Shown here: positions 10,684-20,566 of the stretch, piece by piece
How the letters are laid out: each line of letters begins with the position of its first letter
How positions within the stretch are numbered: position 1 is the first letter of the stretch
From: Acidobacteriota bacterium
Lineage (GTDB): Bacteria > Acidobacteriota > Terriglobia > Terriglobales > Acidobacteriaceae
DNA length: 59,442 bases
NCBI GenBank assembly: GCA_021792795.1
Contig: JAJYUB010000021.1
Coordinates: 1-59,442 of the forward strand
Direction: 5' to 3'
Position numbers and translations under genes: made by a program
The notes under the pieces: generated by a model
Seen by the model: only the letters and a program-made list of their open reading frames with translations
The model's database searches: none
What the model was told of the DNA's origin: nothing

Positions 10684-13600
10684 GCCGGTCCCGCCTGGGG
10701 CTGGTTGCCGATGTTCGGCTGTTTTCCGCGGCGCGCAAAACGCTGCGCCAGGTTGTCGAAGAAAATGTAAATGACGGGCGTGGTATAGAGCGTCAACACC
10801 TGGCTCAACAACAGGCCGCCGACCATGGCGATCCCCAGCGGCCGCCGGATTTCCGATCCGTAACCCCCGCCAAAAGCCAACGGGATTCCCGCCAGCAAGG
10901 CCGCCATGGTGGTCATCATGATGGGCCGGAACCGCAGCAGGCAAGCATCGTAGATGGCGTCGGTCGCGTTCTTTCCGTGTTGGCGCTCGCCTTCCAGCGC
11001 AAAATCGACCATCATAATGCCGTTCTTCTTCACAATGCCGATGAGAAGAATGATCCCAATGATGGCAACCACGCTCAGGTCCTGCCGAAACAGGATGAGC
11101 GCCAGCAGCGCGCCCACGCCCGCCGACGGCAATGTAGAGAGGATGGTGATTGGATGGATAAAGCTTTCGTACAGCACCCCTAGCACGATGTACACGGCCA
11201 CCAGCGCGGCCAGAATCAGCAGCGCTTCATTGGAAAGCGAACCCTCAAACGCGGCCGCCGTTCCCTGAAAGGCCGCTTGCACCGTGGGTGGCATATGCAG
11301 ATTGTTCTGCTCTTTTTCAATGGCCGCAATGGCGCTGCCCAGGGCCGCATTCGGCGCCAGGTTGAACGAGACCGTGACGGCAGGGAATTGTCCTTGATGG
11401 TTGATCGAGAGCGCTTCAGTGCTCTTCACAAAGTGGCTGAAGGCGCTCAACGGGACCGCATTGCTCAGTGTGGCGCCGTTTACGGTGTTCGGTGAGCTTG
11501 TCCCGGAGGGGATGGCGCTGGGCGCGGTCAACGCATTTGTCGGCGGATTTAGAATGCCGGACGACGGTGTGTAGAGCACGCCCGTGGTTGTTGCGTTCGA
11601 TCCGGCGGACGCCGACGCCGAGGATGCGTAGGAAGCAGCGGCCCCCACGCCGGACGCGCCCGAGGATGCGTTGGCCTGAATATAGATTTTGCCCAGTTTC
11701 TCCGGGTCTTTCTGGAACTGCGGCTGCGCCTCCAGGATCACGTGATACTGGTTCAACTGGGTGTACATGGTGTTGAACTGGCGCTGGCCAAAGTTGTCGT
11801 ACAGCGTGTTGTCGATGGTTGCCGGCGTGATGCCCAGGCGCGAAGCCGTCACCCGATCGATGGCCAGGGTAACGGCGAGTCCTCCGGTCTGCCGATCGGT
11901 GGCCACGTCTTCCAGTTGCGGCAGTTGGTCCAGTTTGGCGACGAACCGGTCCGTCCATACATTCAACTCATCGACGTTGGGGTCTTCCAGCGTGTATTGA
12001 TACTGGGTGCGGCTTACCCGGTCGTCCACCGTGATGTCCTGCACCGGCTGCATGTACAGCTTGATTCCTTCCACCTGCCGCAATTTCGAATTCAGCCGCC
12101 GGATCACGTCGGACGCGCTGAGATTGCGGTCGGAGAGCGGTCTCAGGTTGATCGACATTCGCCCGCTGTTCAGGGTCGTATTCGTTCCGTCCGCGCCGAT
12201 AAAGGACGAGAGGCTTTGCACCGCCGGGTCCCGCAGCACGACCTTCGCCACTTCCCGCTGTTTCTTGGCCATCGCGGAAAAGGAAATGCTCTGAGGCGCT
12301 TGCGAAATGCCCTGGATCACTCCGGTGTCCTGCACCGGGAAAAATCCCTTGGGAATGACGATGTAGAGAAATACGGTCAGCACCAGCGTTGCCACCGCCA
12401 CCAGCAGCGTGGCTGTCTGATATTCCAGGACCACTTTGAGGGTGCGCCCATAAAACGCGATCATGCGCTGAAACACGCGCTCCGAAGCCAGATAGAAGCG
12501 GCCCTGCTGCGATTCGGAAGTATGCCGCAGAATGCGCGAGCACATCATGGGCGTCAGGGTGAGGGAGACCGCGGCGGAGATGATGATGGTGACGGCCAGG
12601 GTGACGGCGAATTCGCGAAACAGCCGGCCGACGATTCCCCCCATAAACAGCAGCGGGATCAGCACGGCAATCAGCGACACGGTCAACGAAAGGATGGTGA
12701 AGCCGATTTGTTCCGCGCCTTCCAGCGCCGCCTGCATGGGTGAGTGGCCTTCTTCCAGAAAGCGGGAAATGTTTTCAATCATCACGATGGCATCGTCCAC
12801 CACAAATCCGGTCGAGATGGTCAATGCCATCAGCGAGAGATTGTCCAGGCTATAGCCCAGCGCGTACATCGCGGCAAAGGTCCCGACAATCGACAGAGGC
12901 ACGGCCACGCTGGGGATGATCGTCGCCGACAAATTGCGGAGAAATAAAAAGATGACCATCACCACCAGGACAACGGTCAGCATCAGTTCGAATTCCACAT
13001 CGGACACGGACGCCTTGATGCCAGTCGTCAGATCGGTCAGCGTGGTCACGTCGATTCCGGCCGGAAGGGTCGCCTTGAGTTGCGGCATCAGCTTCGCAAT
13101 GCTTTTCACCACGCTGATGGTGTTCGCTCCCGGCTGGCGCTGGATATTGACAATCACCGCAGGCGTGTCGTTCATCCAGGCCGCTTGCTTCGAGTTCTCG
13201 ACCCCGTCGATGACGTTCGCAACATTGCTCAACAGCACCGGCGCATTGTTCCGGTAGGCCACCACAATATCCCGATAGTCTCCGCTGGCGATCAACTGGT
13301 CGTTGGCATCAATCTGATAGTCCTTCCTGGGTCCGTCGAAGTTGCCTTTGGCAACATTGACGCTGGCCTCGGTCAGGGCCGTGCGCAGGGCTTCCATATC
13401 GATGCCATAGGATTCCAATTGCGCCGGATTCGCCTGAATGCGCACTGCCGGCTTTTGACCGCCGCCGATGCTGACCAGACCGACGCCGCTCAATTGCGAA
13501 ATTTTCGGGACCAGGCGCGTGTCCACCAGGTCTTCTACCTGCGACAACGGCATCTTGTTCGAGGACACCGCCAGGGTAAGGATGGGAGCGTCCGCGGGGT

Positions 13601-13997
13601 TCGTCTTGTTGTAGATGGGCGGCGCGGGCAGGTCGGAAGGCAAGTAGCTCTGCGCCGCGTTGATGGCGGACTGCACCTCCTCTTCGGCGACATCCATCTC
13701 CAGGGTCAGGTTGAATTGCAGGACAATCACAGAAGTCGCGCCGGAACTGGTGGATGTCATCTGGCTGAGGCCCTGCATCTCGCCGAACTGCCGCTCCAGC
13801 GGCGCGGTCACCGTGGTCGCCATCACGTCCGGGCTGGCGCCGGGATAAAACGTCACCACCTGAATCGTCGGATAGTCCACTTCCGGCAGGGCGGAGACCG
13901 GAAGCTGAGTGTAGGCGACAATGCCCACCAGCATGATGGCCGCCATCAGCAGCGACGTCGCTACCGGCCGCAAGATAAAGGGACGAGACGGGTTCAC
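10680..13997 (-). CDS. mdtB: RND multidrug efflux permease (MdtB-like) with low-complexity insertion
   Basis: The partner permease, 1105 residues, about 65 longer than the usual MdtB. TM1 is [22 protein letters not shown]4 carries [20 protein letters not shown] near 400 and TM10 carries [18 protein letters not shown]. The extra length lies at roughly residues 776-850, a Ser/Ala/Thr/Pro-rich low-complexity stretch (for example [14 protein letters not shown]) in the second periplasmic porter/docking region. The rest looks intact, so the gene is probably functional. It overlaps both neighbours by four bases (ATGA), so the adaptor and the two permeases are tightly coupled. Confidence 0.9.
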   Translation of the reverse strand: MNPSRPFILRPVATSLLMAAIMLVGIVAYTQLPVSALPEVDYPTIQVVTFYPGASPDVMATTVTAPLERQFGEMQGLSQMTSTSSGATSVIVLQFNLTLEMDVAEEEVQSAINAAQSYLPSDLPAPPIYNKTNPADAPILTLAVSSNKMPLSQVEDLVDTRLVPKISQLSGVGLVSIGGGQKPAVRIQANPAQLESYGIDMEALRTALTEASVNVAKGNFDGPRKDYQIDANDQLIASGDYRDIVVAYRNNAPVLLSNVANVIDGVENSKQAAWMNDTPAVIVNIQRQPGANTISVVKSIAKLMPQLKATLPAGIDVTTLTDLTTGIKASVSDVEFELMLTVVLVVMVIFLFLRNLSATIIPSVAVPLSIVGTFAAMYALGYSLDNLSLMALTISTGFVVDDAIVMIENISRFLEEGHSPMQAALEGAEQIGFTILSLTVSLIAVLIPLLFMGGIVGRLFREFAVTLAVTIIISAAVSLTLTPMMCSRILRHTSESQQGRFYLASERVFQRMIAFYGRTLKVVLEYQTATLLVAVATLVLTVFLYIVIPKGFFPVQDTGVIQGISQAPQSISFSAMAKKQREVAKVVLRDPAVQSLSSFIGADGTNTTLNSGRMSINLRPLSDRNLSASDVIRRLNSKLRQVEGIKLYMQPVQDITVDDRVSRTQYQYTLEDPNVDELNVWTDRFVAKLDQLPQLEDVATDRQTGGLAVTLAIDRVTASRLGITPATIDNTLYDNFGQRQFNTMYTQLNQYHVILEAQPQFQKDPEKLGKIYIQANASSGASGVGAAASYASSASASAGSNATTTGVLYTPSSGILNPPTNALTAPSAIPSGTSSPNTVNGATLSNAVPLSAFSHFVKSTEALSINHQGQFPAVTVSFNLAPNAALGSAIAAIEKEQNNLHMPPTVQAAFQGTAAAFEGSLSNEALLILAALVAVYIVLGVLYESFIHPITILSTLPSAGVGALLALILFRQDLSVVAIIGIILLIGIVKKNGIMMVDFALEGERQHGKNATDAIYDACLLRFRPIMMTTMAALLAGIPLAFGGGYGSEIRRPLGIAMVGGLLLSQVLTLYTTPVIYIFFDNLAQRFARRGKQPNIGNQPQAGPA

Positions 13998-15244
13998 GGA
14001 GCGTTTGTCCCGCTATGGTTGGCCGGAACCGGCGTCTTTGACAGCACGACCGTGGAGTTGTTCTGTAGCCTCTGGAAGCTGCTGTTCGCGATGACATCTC
14101 CAGGGTTGACCCCCTCGACCGCCGTCATTCCGGAGTCTGAGACTCCAGGCTTAATGTCCTGCAAATGCGCCGTGCCGTTGCGGACCACGTAAACAAAGGA
14201 AACGTCGCCATTCTGCTGGATCGTGGAACTCGGAACCAGCGTCACCCCGCGCAGGGTGCTCACCAGCAGCTTTGTGTTGACGAACAGGTTGGGAAACAAC
14301 GCGTCGTCTTTATTCGCGAACAGCGCCCGCAGCTTCACGGTCCCCGTGGTCGTGTCGATTTGGTTGTCGAGGGTCTGCAATTTCCCGGTGGCAATTTTCT
14401 TCTCGTCTCCGCGGTCGTACGCGATGACGGGAAGCGCCTTTCCATGACGCATCTGCGCCATCACCTGGCCAACGCTGTCTTCCGCAAGGGTAAAGACCAC
14501 CGTAATCGGGTCGATCTGCGTGATGACCACCAGTGGCGTCGTGCTGTTCGCCTGCACCACGTTGCCCGGATCGACCAGCCGCAAACCTACGCGGCCCGAG
14601 ATCGGCGCCGTCAAATGGCAGAAGGCAACCTGAACCTGGTCAAACTGTACGGCGCCCTGGTCGGACCTCACTGTGCCTTCGCTTTGGAGTACGAGCTTTT
14701 CCTGGTCTTCCAGGATTTGCCGGGCAATGGCGTTGCGCGCCCACGCCGCTTGATATCGTTCCAGGTCCATCTTTGCCTGCGACAGCAGGTTGGTGTCGCG
14801 CTCCAACGCTCCCTGGGCCTGCAGCAGTTGCGCCTGATACGGGCGCGCATCGATGTCGATCAGCGGATCGCCGCGGCGCACCATCTGGCCTTCGCGGTAG
14901 TGGACTACAGAGACCAGTCCCGTGACTTCGCTGGTAATCGCGTCGGTGTAGACCGGCGTCACCGTCCCAATGGCATTCAGGTAGACCCCGATGTCCCCCT
15001 TCCTGGCGGTCGCGGTCGTTACCGGAACGGGCCCGGTCATCGCCGCTCTCCCAGCGGGCGCTGTAGCGGCTGCCTGGTGGCGCAGAATCACCCAGAAAAG
15101 AACGCCGAACAGCAGCAAAATCAAGACCCAGATCAGGATGCGAAGGGTATGGGGGCGGTGCGGTTCGGATCCAGGCGGGGGCAGTTGGCGGTCCGGCCCA
15201 ACGTGCGAAGCAGGAGCTTCTTGTGCCAATTCGTCCTTTTCCAT
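13994..15244 (-). CDS. mdtA: Periplasmic adaptor (membrane fusion protein) of RND efflux system, MdtA-like
   Basis: First gene of the efflux operon, 416 residues from the ATG at 15244. A TTG at 15265 in frame is an alternative. A single membrane anchor lies around residues 38-60 ([20 protein letters not shown]). The HlyD-type adaptor follows: a lipoyl half-motif near 100, an alpha-hairpin at about 140-200, the second lipoyl half [18 protein letters not shown] near 215, and beta-barrel and membrane-proximal domains. It bridges the MdtB/C permeases to the outer-membrane factor. No regulator sits next to it; the divergent neighbour is the trp operon. Confidence 0.9.
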   Translation of the reverse strand: MEKDELAQEAPASHVGPDRQLPPPGSEPHRPHTLRILIWVLILLLFGVLFWVILRHQAAATAPAGRAAMTGPVPVTTATARKGDIGVYLNAIGTVTPVYTDAITSEVTGLVSVVHYREGQMVRRGDPLIDIDARPYQAQLLQAQGALERDTNLLSQAKMDLERYQAAWARNAIARQILEDQEKLVLQSEGTVRSDQGAVQFDQVQVAFCHLTAPISGRVGLRLVDPGNVVQANSTTPLVVITQIDPITVVFTLAEDSVGQVMAQMRHGKALPVIAYDRGDEKKIATGKLQTLDNQIDTTTGTVKLRALFANKDDALFPNLFVNTKLLVSTLRGVTLVPSSTIQQNGDVSFVYVVRNGTAHLQDIKPGVSDSGMTAVEGVNPGDVIANSSFQRLQNNSTVVLSKTPVPANHSGTNAP

Positions 15245-15482
15245 TGAAACAACTTTCGCTTTCAAGCTTGTTTTTCATGCCGCTGCGACGACTTCGCAGC
15301 CAACCCTAGTGTACGAGACAGTTTTTCGGCGATGAATCATAGACGGGATTCCTGCCCAATAAGATTCAGACTGGGCACTCGGGGCCGAAAAATAACGCCG
15401 GCAAAAATTCGCGCCGGCAAACAGAACCCATCCAGGCGCGTTGAAGATGGCTGCAGGATAGGGAAACTCCTCAGCGGCTCGC

Positions 15483-15488
15483 TATACT
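15483..15488 (+). promoter_or_regulatory. Candidate -10 box for the trp/aro operon
   Basis: TATACT lies 23 bases before the trpC ATG at 15512. No good -35 hexamer is visible 16-18 bases upstream. The 5' leader would be very short, leaving no room for a trp attenuator or T-box. Confidence 0.35.
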
Positions 15489-15511
15489 AGAGGCTCAGTC
15501 GGCGATTGCCT

Positions 15512-16324
15512 ATGGCCACGCATTTGGATGAAATTCTAGCAGTCACACGGCGCGATGTTGGACTGCGCAAACAGTCCGCAAGCCTTGCTGCCCTGGAAAA
15601 GCGCGCCGCCGCGCACGCTCCACGAGGGTTTGCCGAGGCATTGCGTCGTGGCGCGACCGAGCAACCGGCGATCATCGCGGAACTGAAAAAGGCATCGCCG
15701 TCCCGGGGACTGATCCGGGCGGATTTTCATGTGGCAGCTCTTGCCGCCAGCCTTGCAAATGCCGGAGCCGCCGCGCTCTCGGTCTTGACGGAAGAACATT
15801 TTTTTCAAGGCAGCCTTGCGAATCTGGAACAAGCGTCGCAGTCGGTCACGATTCCTTGCCTGCGCAAAGACTTTATCGTGGAGGAATTTCAGATTCTGGA
15901 GGCACGCGCCTTCGCTGCCGACGCAATTCTGCTGATAGCCGCCGCACTCGACGACTCCGCGCTGCAACGGCTGACGAACGCCGCCCACGCGCAGCAATTG
16001 GATGTGCTGTGCGAAGTTCACAATGCCGAGGAACTGGCGCGTGTCCTCGATCTGGGCTGCGATGCCATCGGCGTGAATAACCGCAACCTGCATACGTTTC
16101 AAGTGCGCCTGGAAACGTCTCTCGAACTGGCCTCCAGTCTGCCGCTGGGCATTGTCCGCGTCGCGGAAAGCGGGATTTACGCAGCGTCCGATATCGCGCG
16201 TCTTCGGGCCGCTGGATTCAACGCATTTTTGGTGGGCGAATCGTTGATGAGGCAACCCGATTCAGCGCAGGCTTTGATGGATTTACTGGCTCAATCCGCC
16301 GCGCACACTGAGGTTCCCGCTTGA
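15512..16324 (+). CDS. trpC: Indole-3-glycerol phosphate synthase
   Basis: Converts CdRP to indole-3-glycerol phosphate in tryptophan synthesis. The 270-residue TIM barrel carries the family signature ELKKASPSRGLIR near residue 55, with the catalytic Lys and PSRG phosphate loop. Other catalytic strands are CLRKDFIVEEFQI near 115, IGVNNRNLHTF near 190 and VAESGI near 215. The ATG at 15512 fits the family start; a TTG two codons earlier is possible. trpC opens the seven-gene aromatic operon and is followed by trpF after 10 bases. trpE, trpG and trpD are not in the window. Confidence 0.95.
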   Translation: MATHLDEILAVTRRDVGLRKQSASLAALEKRAAAHAPRGFAEALRRGATEQPAIIAELKKASPSRGLIRADFHVAALAASLANAGAAALSVLTEEHFFQGSLANLEQASQSVTIPCLRKDFIVEEFQILEARAFAADAILLIAAALDDSALQRLTNAAHAQQLDVLCEVHNAEELARVLDLGCDAIGVNNRNLHTFQVRLETSLELASSLPLGIVRVAESGIYAASDIARLRAAGFNAFLVGESLMRQPDSAQALMDLLAQSAAHTEVPA

Positions 16325-16334
16325 CGCGGCCGCC

Positions 16335-17039
16335 ATGTGGATAAAAATCTGCGGGACCACATCGCTGGAAGATGCAAAGGTCGCGGTCGACGCCGGGGCG
16401 GATGCCGTTGGATTCGTGTTTGCCGCCAGCCCGCGCCGTGTCACACCGGAGATTGTCCGCGAAATTATCCACGCGCTTCCTTCCAGCGTCGAGAAGATTG
16501 GGGTCTTCGTCGACGCTTCCGCCGATGACATTGTCGCCACCGTTGAGGCCGCTGGATTGACGGGAGTGCAACTCCACCGCGAATATCCCGACTCCGACGG
16601 CTCAAATATGCGCCAGCGGCTGAGGAAGTCGACCGAATCTTTGCGCGTCGTGCGCGTGGCGTCCTACGATGGAGACTTTGCCGGCTTCGCGCGCCGGTTG
16701 CAATCGCTCGCTGCGCTGCCAGTCGCCGATGGCGATCCAACTGTCGTGCTCGTCGACACGCGCGTGGGCGACAAGGTTGGCGGGACGGGCATTGCGTTCG
16801 ATTGGGACGCGGCACAAAATGCTTTCCATCAACATGCCGCAAATCTTCGTTTGATTGCCGCCGGCGGCTTGCAGCCGGAAACCGTCCGCCAGGCCATCAA
16901 AACCATGCAGCCATGGGGAGTGGACGTTTGCAGTGGAGTTGAAAGTGTTCCGGGCCGAAAAGATCGCCGGCGGGTGACGGAATTTATCCGTTCCGCACGA
17001 GCAGCAGCCGTCGAATTTGCAGAAGCGACACAACGATAG
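16335..17039 (+). CDS. trpF: Phosphoribosylanthranilate isomerase
   Basis: Amadori rearrangement of phosphoribosylanthranilate to CdRP. The 234-residue TIM barrel begins MWIKICGTTSLEDA, with the catalytic Cys of KICG. The catalytic Asp lies in VLVDTRVGDKVGGTGIAFDW near residue 140, and the phosphate-binding IAAGGL lies near 175. Its length is slightly above the usual 200-210 residues, with a short linker near 85-95. The start has no clear Shine-Dalgarno site, so it may be translated by coupling to trpC. Confidence 0.95.
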   Translation: MWIKICGTTSLEDAKVAVDAGADAVGFVFAASPRRVTPEIVREIIHALPSSVEKIGVFVDASADDIVATVEAAGLTGVQLHREYPDSDGSNMRQRLRKSTESLRVVRVASYDGDFAGFARRLQSLAALPVADGDPTVVLVDTRVGDKVGGTGIAFDWDAAQNAFHQHAANLRLIAAGGLQPETVRQAIKTMQPWGVDVCSGVESVPGRKDRRRVTEFIRSARAAAVEFAEATQR

Positions 17040-17048
17040 AAGGATCGA

Positions 17049-18275
17049 ATGGCAGAAAAAAGTCGGACCCAGCTTGAAATGCCCCCGGTTGCAAGGGCGC
17101 CCGGACGCTTCGACGCCTATGGCGGCCGTTATGTGCCGGAAACATTGATGGCCGCCTTGCAGGAACTAGAGGCTGCCTACGCCGAAGCGCAGCGCGACCC
17201 CGCATTTTCAAGCGAGCTTGCCTATCTGCTGCATCGCTATGCGGGCCGGCCAACGCCGCTCTACTACGCGTCTCGACTCACAGAATCCCTGGGCGGCGCA
17301 AAAATTTACTTGAAGCGCGAAGACCTGCTGCACACCGGCGCGCACAAGATCAACAATTGCCTGGGTCAGGGATTGCTTGCCCGTCGCATGGGCAAGCGTC
17401 GCATCATTGCGGAAACCGGCGCCGGCCAGCATGGCGTGGCCACGGCAACCGTGTGCGCCCTCTTCGGCATGGAATGCATCGTCTACATGGGGCAGGAGGA
17501 CATGCGGCGGCAGGAGCTGAACGTCTACCGCATGCGGCTGCTCGGGGCAGAGGTGCGCAGTGTCAGCGCCGGTTCCGCGACCCTGAAAGACGCCATCAAT
17601 GAGGCGATGCGCGATTGGGTGGTGAATGTACGCACCACGCATTATCTTCTCGGCAGCGTACTGGGCGCGCATCCCTATCCCACCATGGTGCGCGATTTTC
17701 AACGAGTCATCGGCATCGAAGCGCGTCAGCAAATCCTCGAAGCGGAAGGCCGCTTGCCGAATGCTGTGCTGGCCTGCGTAGGCGGCGGCTCCAATGCCAT
17801 CGGCGCGTTCTATGAATTTATCCCCGATAAAAATGTGCGATTGATCGGTGTAGAAGCCGGCGGTCGCGGCCCCGGGCTCGGCGAACATGCAGCGCGGTTT
17901 CAAGGCGGCTCGCCCGGCGTGCTGCAGGGCACCTACTCCTACGTACTGCAGGATGACGCGGGTCAAATTTCCAACACGCATTCCGTTTCCGCCGGTCTTG
18001 ATTACGCTTCCATCGGCCCGGAACACGCCGCGTTGCACGATTCAGGTCGCGCCGAATACGTCTCCGCCTCCGATGAAGCAGCCTTGCAGGCCACTGTTCG
18101 GCTGGCCCGCACGGAGGGAATTCTGCCCGCGCTGGAAAGTGCGCACGCCGTCGCGGAGGCCATCCGTATCGCGCCTGCCATGGACCGCAACGATATTTTG
18201 CTGATCAACGTTTCCGGTCGCGGCGACAAGGACATGGGCATCCTGGCGCGCGAGCTGAACTTGCAGGGAGCGTAA
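17049..18275 (+). CDS. trpB: Tryptophan synthase beta chain
   Basis: PLP enzyme joining indole and serine. The 408 residues are of the standard TrpB1 type. [16 protein letters not shown] lies near the N-terminus, the Schiff-base lysine is in [13 protein letters not shown] near 100, and the PLP phosphate loop is GGGSNAIG near 245. The C-terminal VSGRGDKDM holds the Ser facing the cofactor ring. AAGGATCG precedes the ATG. It is followed by trpA after three bases, as expected for the alpha2-beta2 complex. Confidence 0.97.
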   Translation: MAEKSRTQLEMPPVARAPGRFDAYGGRYVPETLMAALQELEAAYAEAQRDPAFSSELAYLLHRYAGRPTPLYYASRLTESLGGAKIYLKREDLLHTGAHKINNCLGQGLLARRMGKRRIIAETGAGQHGVATATVCALFGMECIVYMGQEDMRRQELNVYRMRLLGAEVRSVSAGSATLKDAINEAMRDWVVNVRTTHYLLGSVLGAHPYPTMVRDFQRVIGIEARQQILEAEGRLPNAVLACVGGGSNAIGAFYEFIPDKNVRLIGVEAGGRGPGLGEHAARFQGGSPGVLQGTYSYVLQDDAGQISNTHSVSAGLDYASIGPEHAALHDSGRAEYVSASDEAALQATVRLARTEGILPALESAHAVAEAIRIAPAMDRNDILLINVSGRGDKDMGILARELNLQGA

Positions 18276-18278
18276 TCG

Positions 18279-19067
18279 ATGGCCATTCATTTTCACAATC
18301 ATCCCGGCCTGGTGGTGTATTTGACCATCGGCGATCCTGACCTTGCCACCAGCAAACGAATTGCGCTTGCGGCCATCGATGCCGGCGCCGATGTTCTGGA
18401 ACTGGGTGTCCCTTTCAGCGATCCGCTCGCCGACGGTCCCGTCATTCAGCGCGCCAGCGAACGCGCCGTACAAAATGGGACCCGTCTGGAAGATGTTCTT
18501 GCCCTGGCGAGCGCCCTGCGAAAAGAGCGCCCGTCCGTCGGCCTGGTCATCTTTTCCTATCTCAATCCCATTCTCCAGCTCGGCCTTGAGCGATTTGCGG
18601 CTGCCGCAGAAAATGTCGGCGTTGACGCCGTTCTGGCGACCGACTTGATTGCGGAAGAGTCGGAGGAATATCGCGCCGTCCTACGGAAACATCGTCTACA
18701 GCCGATTTTTCTTGCCGCTCCCACCAGCTCCGACCATCGCCTGGCCCGCATTGCAGAGGTTTCCGAAGGATTTATCTACGCCATTTCCCGCGTCGGAATT
18801 ACCGGAACGCAGCAGCAAGTGGCCAGCGATGCCCGCGAGTTGGTCACACGATTGCGCCGCTATACCAAATTGCCGATCGCGCTGGGCTTTGGAATTTCGA
18901 ACGCCGCGCACGTCGCTGTCGTCGCGGAGTACGCCGATGCCGCCGTGGTTGGCAGCGCGATTGTGGCCCTTATCGAACAGTCCAGCGTCGAGGAAGCGCC
19001 CGCGGAGGTCGGAAAATTTATCGCCGCGCTGCGTACTCCTGTTGCCCGCGAGACTGCAGTCCCCTGA
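18279..19067 (+). CDS. trpA: Tryptophan synthase alpha chain
   Basis: Cleaves indole-3-glycerol phosphate and channels indole to TrpB. The 262-residue TIM barrel has the catalytic Glu in LELGVPFSDPLADGPVIQ near residue 50. The catalytic Asp60-type residue is in the same block, and the phosphate loop is YAISRVGITGTQ near 170. The usual DLPPEE loop reads DLIAEES here, a mild variant. GGGAG lies before the ATG. Confidence 0.96.
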   Translation: MAIHFHNHPGLVVYLTIGDPDLATSKRIALAAIDAGADVLELGVPFSDPLADGPVIQRASERAVQNGTRLEDVLALASALRKERPSVGLVIFSYLNPILQLGLERFAAAAENVGVDAVLATDLIAEESEEYRAVLRKHRLQPIFLAAPTSSDHRLARIAEVSEGFIYAISRVGITGTQQQVASDARELVTRLRRYTKLPIALGFGISNAAHVAVVAEYADAAVVGSAIVALIEQSSVEEAPAEVGKFIAALRTPVARETAVP

Positions 19068-19174
19068 AAAATTCTTCGCAGTCGATTAGGATGAACATCA
19101 TTATCTTTTTTTCAGGCAGGCAACCTCACCGAGCATTCGCAAGCCACGCTGTGAACCTGTCTTGAGGGTGGTCC

Positions 19175-19507
19175 ATGGACATTGCAGAATGGCGTCGGAA
19201 GATCGATGAGCTCGACCGCCAGATCGTGAAATTGATCAGCGAACGTGCCATGGCGGCGCAGGCGATCGGTCGTCTGAAACGCGCAACCGAATTGCCGATT
19301 TATGAGCCGACACGGGAAATGACGATTTTCGAGAACGTGCGCAAAAACAATCCAGGTCCTTTGCCCGATATGGAGCTGACTCACATCTACGAGCGCATTA
19401 TCGATGTGATGCGGACCCTGCAAAAAGATGAATTGGCAGCGGCGCAGGCCGACGATCCGCTGAAAGACAGCAAAGTGGAAAACCCGACGAAACGAGACCT
19501 GAAATGA
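19175..19507 (+). CDS. Chorismate mutase, AroQ type
   Basis: Rearranges chorismate to prephenate, the branch toward Phe and Tyr. The 110-residue all-helical protein has the AroQ pattern: N-terminal WRRKIDELDRQIVKLISERA, the GRLKR segment with active-site basic residues near 35, and the C-terminal IYERIIDVMR helix. It follows trpA after about 107 bases that show no terminator, and overlaps the DAHP synthase gene by four bases. Monofunctional AroQ proteins are about 90-100 residues; the polar C-terminal tail here is extra. Confidence 0.9.
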   Translation: MDIAEWRRKIDELDRQIVKLISERAMAAQAIGRLKRATELPIYEPTREMTIFENVRKNNPGPLPDMELTHIYERIIDVMRTLQKDELAAAQADDPLKDSKVENPTKRDLK

Positions 19508-20559
19508 TTGTCGCTATGTTGCATGACGCCACCGAGGAAGAGATCCAGCACGTGCTGGCGCGGATGGTCGAGATTGGTTTCAACGTCCATCGCACCACCG
19601 GCACCCAGCAAACCGTTTTGGCGGGCGTGGGGCAGCCGGCCAGCTTCGATGTGCAGGATTTTCAGGTGATGGCTGGGGTCGCCGAAGCGCACCGCATCAC
19701 CTCGCCGTACAAACTCGCGGGCCGGGGGTTTCGACCGTCCGGCACTGTCATTCGCTTCCCCAACGGAGTCACTGTTGGCGGCGACGAGGTCATGGTCATG
19801 GCCGGTCCATGCTCGGTCGAATCGCGGGAGCAGATGTTCGCGATCGCGCGGCAGGTTGGCGGCGCGGGCGCAAAATTTCTGCGCGGCGGGGCGTTCAAAC
19901 CGCGCAGCTCGCCCTATTCCTTTCAAGGCATGGGTCTCGATGGCCTCCGTCTCCTGCGCGAGGTTGGCGATGCCACCGGCCTGCTGATCGTCAGCGAGGT
20001 CATGGAAATTTCTCAGATTGAATTGATGCTGCCTTACGTCGATTGCCTGCAAGTCGGCGCGCGCAACATGCAGAACTTCAACCTGCTGCGCGAGCTTGGC
20101 CTGATCCGCAAACCTGTGTTGTTGAAGCGCGGCATCGCGGCCACCATTGAAGAACTGCTGCTCTCCGCCGAATACATTTTGTCGGGCGGAAATTACGACG
20201 TGATGCTGTGCGAGCGCGGCATTCGCACCTTTGAGACCTATACGCGCAACACCATGGACATTTCCGCTGTCCCAGTCTTGAAGCACCTGTCTCATCTGCC
20301 GGTGCTGGGCGATCCGTCGCACGGCACCGGTCGACGCGATATGGTCGCGGCCATGGCGCGCGCTTCGGTCGCCGCCGGTTGCGATGGTCTTCTGATTGAA
20401 GTCCATCCCAACCCCGACAAGGCAGTTTCCGACGGCGCGCAATCGCTGTTCCCGCAGCAGTTTGAAAAATTGATGGACGAGTTGCGCATTATCGCCACTG
20501 CGGTCGGACGCAACATCGGCCCGCGCGCCCGCGAAGCTGCGCTGCACGCCAAAGTGTAG
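19504..20559 (+). CDS. aroF: 3-deoxy-7-phosphoheptulonate synthase (DAHP synthase, type I-beta)
   Basis: First enzyme of the shikimate pathway. The 351 residues comprise an N-terminal ACT-like regulatory domain (1-70, MIVAMLHDATEEEIQHVLAR) and the TIM-barrel catalytic domain. GPCSVESREQMF lies near 100, GGAFKPRSSPYSFQGMG near 125-145, VLLKRGIAATIEELLLSAEY near 205 and GDPSHGTGRRDMV near 265. These are the metal and PEP/E4P ligands of this class. The N-terminal domain suggests feedback by Tyr, Phe or prephenate, as in the Thermotoga enzyme. The 4-base overlap with chorismate mutase fits the known partnership of the two activities, which are fused in some bacteria. Confidence 0.93.
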   Translation: MIVAMLHDATEEEIQHVLARMVEIGFNVHRTTGTQQTVLAGVGQPASFDVQDFQVMAGVAEAHRITSPYKLAGRGFRPSGTVIRFPNGVTVGGDEVMVMAGPCSVESREQMFAIARQVGGAGAKFLRGGAFKPRSSPYSFQGMGLDGLRLLREVGDATGLLIVSEVMEISQIELMLPYVDCLQVGARNMQNFNLLRELGLIRKPVLLKRGIAATIEELLLSAEYILSGGNYDVMLCERGIRTFETYTRNTMDISAVPVLKHLSHLPVLGDPSHGTGRRDMVAAMARASVAAGCDGLLIEVHPNPDKAVSDGAQSLFPQQFEKLMDELRIIATAVGRNIGPRAREAALHAKV

Positions 20560-20566
20560 ACAGACC

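Noticed and set aside
10684-10944. N-terminal extension of the MdtC-like permease up to 10944
   Set aside because: The extra residues are the other frame of the end of the MdtB-like gene. The family start [11 protein letters not shown] at 10683 with a 4-base overlap is the standard arrangement.
19068-19174. Terminator splitting the trp part from the aro part of the operon
   Set aside because: A TTTTTTT run occurs near 19106, but no stable stem precedes it.
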